Positions 52,201 to 59,159 of a stretch of 59,159 nucleotides of DNA are shown here, in pieces; within the stretch, counting starts at the first letter, position 1, and every line of letters begins with the position of its first letter. Source of the stretch: Nemertoderma westbladi (taxonomy: Eukaryota; Xenacoelomorpha; Nemertodermatida; Nemertodermatidae); the NCBI GenBank assembly GCA_032718475.1, contig JAUCBJ010009151.1, forward strand, positions 64,001-123,159. Direction: 5' to 3'. A program made the translations under genes and the position numbers. The notes under the pieces are model-generated. The model had not been told where the DNA came from. It ran no database searches and saw only the letters and a list, made by a program, of their open reading frames with translations.

Positions 52201-55096
52201 GCTGCACTCGTGTAGCCACTGTTATACCAACCAGTAATCGCTGCACTCGTGTTGCCACTGTTACATCAACTGGTAATCGCTGCACTCATGTAGCCACTGT
52301 TATACGAACCGGTAATCACTGCACTTGTGTAGCCACTGTTACACCGACCAGTAATCGCTGCATTCGTGTAGCCACTGTTATACCAACTGGTAATTGGTGC
52401 ACTCGTTTAGCCACTGTTATACCAACCGGTAATCGCTGCACTCGTGTAGCCACTGTTTTACTGACCGATAAATGCTACACTCGTTTAGCCACTGTTATAC
52501 CGACCGGATATCTGCACTCGTGTAGCCACTGTAATACCGACCGGTAATCGCTGCACTCGTGTAGCCACTGTTATACCTACCGGTAATCGCTGCACTTGTG
52601 TAGCCACTGTTATACTGACCAGTAATCACTGCACTCGTGTAGCCATTGTTATACCAACTGGTAATCGCTGCACTCGTGTAGCCACTGTTATACCAACTGG
52701 AAATCGGAGCACTCATTTAGCCACTGTTATACCAACTGGTAATCGCTGCACTCGTGTAGCCACTTTTATACTGACTGGTAATTGCAACACTCGTTTAACC
52801 ACTGTTATACCAACCGGTAATCGCTGCACTCGTGTAGCCACTGTTATACCGACCAGTAATTGTTGCACTCATGTAGCCACTGTTATACCAACCGGTAATC
52901 GCTGCACTCGTGTAGCCACTGTTATACCGACTGGTCATTGCTACACTCGTGTAGCCACTGTTATACCGACCAGTAATCGCTGCACTCGTGTAGCCACTGT
53001 TATACCAACCGGTAATCGCTGCACTCGTGTAGCCACTGTTATACCGACCAGTAATCGCTGCACTCGTGTAGCCACTGTTACACCAACTGGTAATCGCTGC
53101 ACTCGTGTAGCCACTGTTATACCGACCAGTAATCGCTGCACTCGTGTAGCCACTGTTATACCAACCAGTAATCGCTGCACTTGTGTAGCCACTGTTATAC
53201 TGACCAGTAATCACTGCACTCGTGTAGCCACGGTTATACCAACCGGTAATCGCTGCACTCGTGAAGCCACTGTTATACCGACTGGTAAATGCTACACTCG
53301 TTTAGCCACTGTTATACCGACCGGAAATCGCTGCACTCGTGTAGCCACTGTTATACCGACTGGTAATTGCTACACTCGTTTAGCCACTGTTATACCAACC
53401 GGTAATCGCTGCACTCATGTAGCCACTGTTATACTGACTGGTAATTGCTACACTCGTGTAGCCACTGTTACACTGACCAGTAATCGCTGCACTCGTGTAG
53501 CCACTGTTATACCAACCGGTAATCACTGCACTCATGTAGCCACTGTTACACCAACTGGTAATAGCTGCACTCGTTTAGCCACTGTTATACCGACCAGTAA
53601 TCGCTGCACTCATGTTACCACTGTTACACCAACTGGTAATCAATGCACTCGTGTTGCCGCTGTTATACCGATGAGTAATTGCTGCACTCATGCAGCCACT
53701 GTTACACCGACCAGTAATCGGTGCACTCGTTTAGGCACTGTTATACCAACCGGTAATCGCTGCACTCCTGTAGCTACTGTTTTACCGACCGGTAAATGCT
53801 ACACTCGTTTAGCCACTGTTATACCGACCGGATATCTGCACTTGTGTAGCCACTGTTATACCGACTGGTAATCGCTGCACTCATGTAGCCACTGTTATAC
53901 CGACCGGTAATCGCTGCACTTGTGTAGCCACTGTAATACTGACCAGTAATAACTGCACTCGTGTAGCCACTGTTATACCAACTGGTAATCGCTGCACTCG
54001 TGAAGCCACTGTTATACCGACTGGTAATGCTACACTCATTTAGCCACTGTTATACCGACCAGAAATCGCTGCACTCGTGTAGCCACTGTTATACTGACCG
54101 GTAATTGCTAAGCTTATTTAGCCACTGTTATACCAACCGGTAATCGCTGCACTCGTGTAGCCACTGTTATACCGACTGGTAATTGCTACACTCGTGTAGC
54201 CACTGTTACACCGACCAGTAATCGCTGCACTCGTGTAGCCACTGTTATACCAACTGGTAATCGGTGCACTTGTTTAGCCACTGTTATACCAACTTGTAAT
54301 CGCTGCACTCATGTAGCCACTTTTGTACTGACTGGTAATTGCTACACTCGTTTAGCCACTGTTATACCAACTGGTAATCGCTGCACTCGTGTAGCCACAT
54401 TTATACCGACTGGTAATTGCTACACTCGTGTAGCCGCTGTTCCACCAACCGGTAATCGCTGTACTCGTGTAGCCACTGTTATACCGACCAGTAATCGCTG
54501 CACTCGTGTAGCCACTGTTATACCAACTGGTAATCGGTGCACTCGTTTAGCCACTGTTATACCAACTGGTAATCGGTGCACTCGTTTAGCCACTGTTACA
54601 CCAACTGATAATCGCTGCAATCGTGTATCCAGTGTTATACCAACCGGTAATTGCAGCACTCGTGTAGCCACTGTTATACCGACTAGTAATCGCTGCACTC
54701 GTTTAGCCACTGTTACACCAACTGGTAATCGCTGCACTCGTGTAGCCACTGTTACACCAACTGGTAATCGCTGTCCTTGTGTAGCCACTGTTATACCGAC
54801 CAGTAATCGCTGCACTCGTGTAGCCACTGTTATACCAACCGGTAATCGCTGCACTCGTGTTGCCACTGTTATACCAACTGGTAATTGCTGCACTCGTGTA
54901 GCCACTGTTATACCAACCAGTAATCGCTGCACCAGTGTAGCCACTGTTATACCAACCGGTAATCGCTGCACTCATGTAGCCACTGTTATACCAACTGGTA
55001 ATCACTGCACTCGTGTAGCCACTGTTACACCAACTGGTAATTGCTGCACTCGTGCAGCCACTGTCATACTGACTGGTAATTGCTGCACTCGTGTAC
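49292..55096. repeat. 39-bp satellite, block S3 (about 149 units)
   Basis: The same unit as S1. The segment near 51165-51700 recurs about 2.57 kb later (variant unit at 51256 and 53826), indicating a large higher-order duplication. The part from about 54199 to 54770 recurs nearly unchanged in S4 from 58586. Confidence 0.97.
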
Positions 55097-55104
55097 TACT
55101 ACTA

Positions 55105-55644
55105 CTAGGTCGAGCGAACTCGGACAGTGGAAATGAGATCCTTCCAGGCTTCCCGATTCTCCATAGTTGTCGCAATTTCGTTTCTCCCAAGTTCAGTATC
55201 CCTTTCAAGTTGATCTATATATGTTATGGCCGGTCGTCCACGACTACGCTTTCCATGAGTTAGTTGCCAGAGAAGTATATCTGGTATGACCTCGTCTTTA
55301 CTTCGCCAGCAGTGCCCACTGAATCTTAATCTGCGTTCACGGAGGGTGGTTGATACAGGTGGTATTGTACCATAAAGCTCGGCGTTTGTCATGTGTTGTC
55401 TCCAGCTGATGTTTAGGGCTGCCCTTAGTAGTCTTGTGTAGCAACCATCAATTCGTTGTTCAAGTGATTTAGTCAGTGTCCAGGTCTCACCCCCGTATAA
55501 AAATACACTTTCCACTGTGGCTCGAAAGAACTTAGTCTTCAGGTGCCTGGAGAGATCTGATTTCCAGATGGTATCCATTTTTGATAGAGCTACCCAAGCC
55601 TTTGCTTTCCTAACTTCTATGTCCTTTTTGCTACTCCTATCCAT
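55105..55644 (-). CDS. RTE-like LINE, C-terminal domain
   Basis: A frame of 179 codons that continues the polyprotein after a frameshift in the 28-bp overlap with the ORF above. It reads KAKAWVALSKMDTIWKSDL, ATVESVFLYGGETWTLT, FSGHCWRS and GKRSRGRPAITYIDQL, the usual region after the RT thumb in this LINE group. The stop codon is the first TAG of the terminal TAG repeat, so there is almost no 3' untranslated region. Confidence 0.85.
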   Translation of the reverse strand: MDRSSKKDIEVRKAKAWVALSKMDTIWKSDLSRHLKTKFFRATVESVFLYGGETWTLTKSLEQRIDGCYTRLLRAALNISWRQHMTNAELYGTIPPVSTTLRERRLRFSGHCWRSKDEVIPDILLWQLTHGKRSRGRPAITYIDQLERDTELGRNEIATTMENREAWKDLISTVRVRST

Positions 55645-58145
55645 GATCCAAGGTACTGGAAGTCATCGACCTGCCTTAGTTGATTATTATCAATGGTTGT
55701 CAAGTTTCCATCAACATTAAAGGTCATGAATTCGGTCTTGGTAGCATTTATATGCAATCCAACCTCCTTAGCAGCCCTCTCCACTTTATTTAGTAGAAGC
55801 TGTGCATCTCCTAGCGTATTAGAGAGCAGGGCGATGTCATCCGCAAAGTCGGTGTCTGTGACTGTAGTTGCCGGATATCTACTACTTCTGCGTTCTTGAA
55901 GTGTGAATCCCAGATCTTCACCCTTTGTGGCCGTCCTCATTGCGTAATCCAGCATAATTACAAATTGTAATGGTGCTAATGTGTCACCTTGCAGTACGCC
56001 AGCCAGGATTGAGAAAAACTCAGTTTCACCATCTGGTGAGAGTACCTGCGCTTCTGTGTCACAATATAGCAATCCAATGCCAGCAACAATTACTTCTGGT
56101 ATTCCATAAGCTCTTAGGATTTCAAGCATTTTACCTCTATGGATGGAGTCGAATGCCTTCTTGAAGTCCACAAAAGTCATGACTGCGAGGAGATTCATTG
56201 ACTTAATTCCTTCAATCAGTCTCCGTAGTGCAAGTATCTGAGCTATTGTTGATCTACTTGGTCGAAATCCGTTTTGGCTCTTACGCAGTAGTTTCTCTAT
56301 GTGAGGCCTAATCCTATATAGAATCATTTTATTGTATATTTTGGCAGCTACCACAAGCAGACAGATCCCACGATAGTTTGTTGGTATACCGAGGTCTCCT
56401 TTCTTGGGGAGAGGCTTTAGTTGACCTTTAGTCCAAATTGGTGGTGGCTTTTCCCCTTTTAACATCCGGTTGCAAACATTCAATAATGGTCTATTTAGCA
56501 CTCCGGTTTTCCATACCTCCGCTGGGATTTCATCTAATCCACTCGCTTTATTATTGGACATGCTTTTAACGCTTCTTTGGAGTTCGGCAGGTGTGAAGTC
56601 CCCTGTTTCTATAGGTAGTGTCTTGTCATATATTTTCCTTGTAGGGCTGACCTCGATGTTTGGTGGCTGCCCAAGCAAGTTGCTGAAGTGATTTTTCCAC
56701 TTCCCAACACGTTCTTCGGGACTATCGGCTTTGAGGCGCCCCTTTGCACAACTTTTCCGACCAGATACCTCATTTACAGTTTGCCAGGTAAGTCTTGATT
56801 GTTGCTGTATGTGAGCAGTTGTAATTGCTTCAGTTTTATCCTGTATGTAATTTTCCTGGCTGATGTTGTAGGCCAATTTAATATCGTCCTTAGCTTTCTC
56901 AACCTTGTTAATGTTTTCGGTTGTTGGTTGTTCGGTTTTAACTTTGTAGGCTATCTTAAGATCTTCTCTCTTACAAGTAACCTCAGAGTTTTGCCATGGC
57001 ACATACTGTTTTCGTTTAGCTTTCTGGGGGATATGCCTCTTAGCTGATTCCTTGTGGGCTGTTATTATATTCTGGTATATTGAATCGGTGGATTGGTCTT
57101 CATCCATTGACTGAAGTGCTTCAAAGCGGTTTTGAACTTCTACTGTATAAGCATCCTTTACAGTTTTGTCAGTTCTGAGTTTCTCCCAGTCATAGTTGAT
57201 TTGCTTGCTTGTCCTGGGTTTGCTGGCTCTCAAACTGAGTCTGATCTCTGCAGTCACAATTCTGTGGTCCGAACCAATTAGGTTGAACGAGCTGTATGCC
57301 TCGCAGTTGATCATGCTATTTCTCCACTTTTTGTTTATAAGGATATAATCCAGTTGTGCTTTGGTTCCATTAGGGTATTGAAAGGTCCATAGCTTCCCCT
57401 TACTCTTTTCGAATGTGTTGTTTGTTGGTATCAATTCACATTCTTCCATTAGGTCGAAAAGTAAGTACCCATTTCTGTTAGAACAGGTGTTATAGGTGTA
57501 ACCCTTGATGTCTTCTGGGCCAATTTGCGCATTCAGGTCACCAGCAATGACTTTAACATTGTGTTTCGGGATGTCCTTAATAAGTCCAGTCAGTTCTTCA
57601 TAAAACTTGACTGCTTGTTCTGGCTCTGATGCATTGGTTGGACTGTAGCAACATATAACTGTTGTCTTGGGATTCCCATCAAATGTTGCGATCATAACCC
57701 TGGAATTTATAGATTCGATGTTGTTTAGGGTCTTAAGTGCAAATGGGCTTAGCAGAATTCCTACTCCACCAATTGATGCATTGGCCGAGTTTCTTACTGC
57801 TGAGCTTGTTACTAACGTCCATCCATTTCCAATGTCATTGTACTTCATGGCAGTGTCTTCATGACAAATCCGATGTTCTTGGATGCAGATGATGTCGATG
57901 TTATATTCCATTGCCAGAGCGACCATGTCACCCTGTTTGCTCTGTGCTTTCAGCGTGCGTGCGTTCATTGTAGCAATCTTTAGTGTCTTTTTACATTTCA
58001 ACAGGTTGGTTCTTCTTTCTTCTCTGTCTTCTGTTCCAGTAGCCAATTTATCGAACCCAGCCTGGTGTACCACTGAGGGACGCGGTCCTTGTTGACCCGG
58101 GCGACGACCGAGCCGGTACTTCTCCTGGAGGGTTCTTATACTCAT
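55617..58145 (-). CDS. RTE-like LINE polyprotein: APE endonuclease and reverse transcriptase
   Basis: The ORF has 842 codons starting at an ATG 50 bp from the 5' end. The APE endonuclease has MNAR (N61), IQEHR (E90), AGDLNAQ (D203, N205), QLDYIL (D266) and GSDHR (D293, H294), so all key residues are present. The RT has PLPKKGD, NYRGICLL, QNGFRPSRST, FVDFKKAFDSIH (D660), AGVLQGDTLAP and DFADDIALLS (FADD 767-770), then KTEFMTFN and FQYLGSWI. It ends in a stop caused by a frameshift just before the C-terminal domain. The protein nicks DNA and copies LINE RNA at the nick. With one lesion only, this copy is young. Confidence 0.92.
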   Translation of the reverse strand: MSIRTLQEKYRLGRRPGQQGPRPSVVHQAGFDKLATGTEDREERRTNLLKCKKTLKIATMNARTLKAQSKQGDMVALAMEYNIDIICIQEHRICHEDTAMKYNDIGNGWTLVTSSAVRNSANASIGGVGILLSPFALKTLNNIESINSRVMIATFDGNPKTTVICCYSPTNASEPEQAVKFYEELTGLIKDIPKHNVKVIAGDLNAQIGPEDIKGYTYNTCSNRNGYLLFDLMEECELIPTNNTFEKSKGKLWTFQYPNGTKAQLDYILINKKWRNSMINCEAYSSFNLIGSDHRIVTAEIRLSLRASKPRTSKQINYDWEKLRTDKTVKDAYTVEVQNRFEALQSMDEDQSTDSIYQNIITAHKESAKRHIPQKAKRKQYVPWQNSEVTCKREDLKIAYKVKTEQPTTENINKVEKAKDDIKLAYNISQENYIQDKTEAITTAHIQQQSRLTWQTVNEVSGRKSCAKGRLKADSPEERVGKWKNHFSNLLGQPPNIEVSPTRKIYDKTLPIETGDFTPAELQRSVKSMSNNKASGLDEIPAEVWKTGVLNRPLLNVCNRMLKGEKPPPIWTKGQLKPLPKKGDLGIPTNYRGICLLVVAAKIYNKMILYRIRPHIEKLLRKSQNGFRPSRSTIAQILALRRLIEGIKSMNLLAVMTFVDFKKAFDSIHRGKMLEILRAYGIPEVIVAGIGLLYCDTEAQVLSPDGETEFFSILAGVLQGDTLAPLQFVIMLDYAMRTATKGEDLGFTLQERRSSRYPATTVTDTDFADDIALLSNTLGDAQLLLNKVERAAKEVGLHINATKTEFMTFNVDGNLTTIDNNQLRQVDDFQYLGSWIGVAKRT

Positions 58146-58197
58146 ATCTTTCAGTTGCGGGGGTAAACCGCTTGTGGTCGCAACTCCTACAAGCGTC

Positions 58198-59159
58198 TAG
58201 CCACAGTTATACCAACCAGTAATCGCTGCACTTGTGTTGCCACTGTTATACCGACCGGTAATTGCTGCACTCATGTAGCCACTGTTATACCGACCAGTAA
58301 TTGCTACACTCGTTTAGCCACTGTTATACCGACCGGTAATTGCTACACTCATTTAGCCACTGTTATACTGACCAGTAATTGCTGCACTCGTGTAGCCACT
58401 GTTATACTGATCAGTAATCACTGCACTCTTGTAGCCACTGTTATACCAACTGGTAATCGCTGCACTCGTATAGCCACTGTTATACCGACCAGTAATCGCT
58501 GTATTTGTGTAGCCACTGTTATACCAACTGGTAATCGCTGCACTCATGTAGCCACTGTTATACCAACAGGTAATCGCTGCACTCGTGTAGCCACTGTTAC
58601 ACCGACCAGTAATCGCTGCACTCGTGTAGCCACTGTTATACCAACTGGTAATCGGTGCACTTGTTTAGCCACTGTTATACCAACTGGTAATCGCTGCATT
58701 CATGTAGCCACTTTTGTACTGACTGGTAATTGCTACACTCGTTTAGCCACTGTTATACCAACCGGTAATCGCTGCACTCGTGTAGCCACGGTTATACTGA
58801 CTGGTAATTGCTACACTCGTGTAGCCGCTGTTCCACCAACCGGTAATCGCTGTACTCGTGTAGCCACTGTTATACCGACCAGTAATCGCTGCACTCGTGT
58901 AGCCACTGTTATACCAACTGGTAATCGGTGCACTCGTTTAGCCACTGTTATACCAACTGGTAATCGGTGCACTCGTTTAGCCACTGTTACACCAACTGAT
59001 AATCGCTGCAATCGTGTATCCAGTGTTATACCAACCGGTAATTGCTGCACTCGTGTAGCCACTGTTATACCGACTAGTAATCGCTGCACTCGTTTAGCCA
59101 CTGTTACACCAACTGGTAATCGCTGCACTCGTGTAGCCACTGTTACACCAACTGGTAAT
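58198..59159. repeat. 39-bp satellite, block S4 (about 25 units, runs off right edge)
   Basis: The same unit as S1. From about 58586 to the edge it repeats S3 from about 54199 with very few differences, including rare variants such as CGCTGTTCCACCAACC and CAATCGTGTATCCAGTG. Confidence 0.96.

Larger units (their letters stand above)
55097..58197 (-). mobile_element. RTE-like LINE, nearly full length
   Basis: A 3.1-kb minus-strand LINE with APE endonuclease, reverse transcriptase and a C-terminal domain. Its 3' end is a short TAG repeat (plus-strand TACTACTACTAC from 55095). The satellite reads CGTGTA on the left and TAGCCAC on the right, so target duplication is at most a couple of bases. One frameshift is seen. 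Confidence 0.88.

Overview
The window looks like a piece of an invertebrate animal genome made almost entirely of repeated DNA. I recognise no host gene. The reasons are BEL/Pao-type gag-pol modules (a metazoan group), three kinds of LINE, spliced-gene-like leader signals, and about 19.5 kb of a 39-bp tandem satellite. The species cannot be named from the sequence.

Layout: (1) 1-3309, minus strand: the 5' part of an RLE-type LINE that runs off the left edge. Its single ORF stays open from 3179 to base 1 and has about 20 in-frame copies of a 10-residue repeat near its N-terminus. (2) 3310-8210: satellite block S1. (3) 8211-30121, plus strand: a 21.9-kb LTR retrotransposon (element B) with 2.2-kb LTRs and a 5-bp target duplication (GCCAC) cut into the satellite. 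It holds a broken BEL/Pao gag-pol, a nested CR1-like LINE (about 12060-15780, minus), and a large extra gene at 23528-27285. (4) 30122-37917: satellite block S2. (5) 37918-49291, minus strand: an 11.4-kb LTR element (element C) with 0.57-kb LTRs and target duplication TAGCC. It has BEL/Pao gag and protease-like parts but no reverse transcriptase or integrase, plus a divergent version of the same extra gene. (6) 49292-55096: satellite S3. (7) 55097-58197, minus: an RTE-like LINE. (8) 58198-59159: satellite S4, running off the right edge.

The most interesting content is the accessory gene shared by elements B and C. In both it encodes, in order, a domain with the motif pattern of a DEDD (RNase D/WRN-like) 3'-5' exonuclease, three CCHC-type zinc knuckles with matching spacing, a conserved helical segment and a basic tail. 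This is not part of any BEL/Pao architecture I know. Element C keeps it although RT and integrase are gone. A second unusual feature is a 20-bp near-palindrome present eight times across 11 kb of element B. It lies in three reading frames and in non-coding DNA, with C-G, U-G and U-A variants at one stem position, so it seems to be conserved as nucleic acid and not as protein.

All the mobile elements are damaged to some degree (stops, frameshifts, deletions). The two LTRs of element B differ by roughly 1-2 % by eye, so its insertion is fairly young. B, C and the RTE-like LINE all entered the same roughly 10-bp part of the satellite unit.
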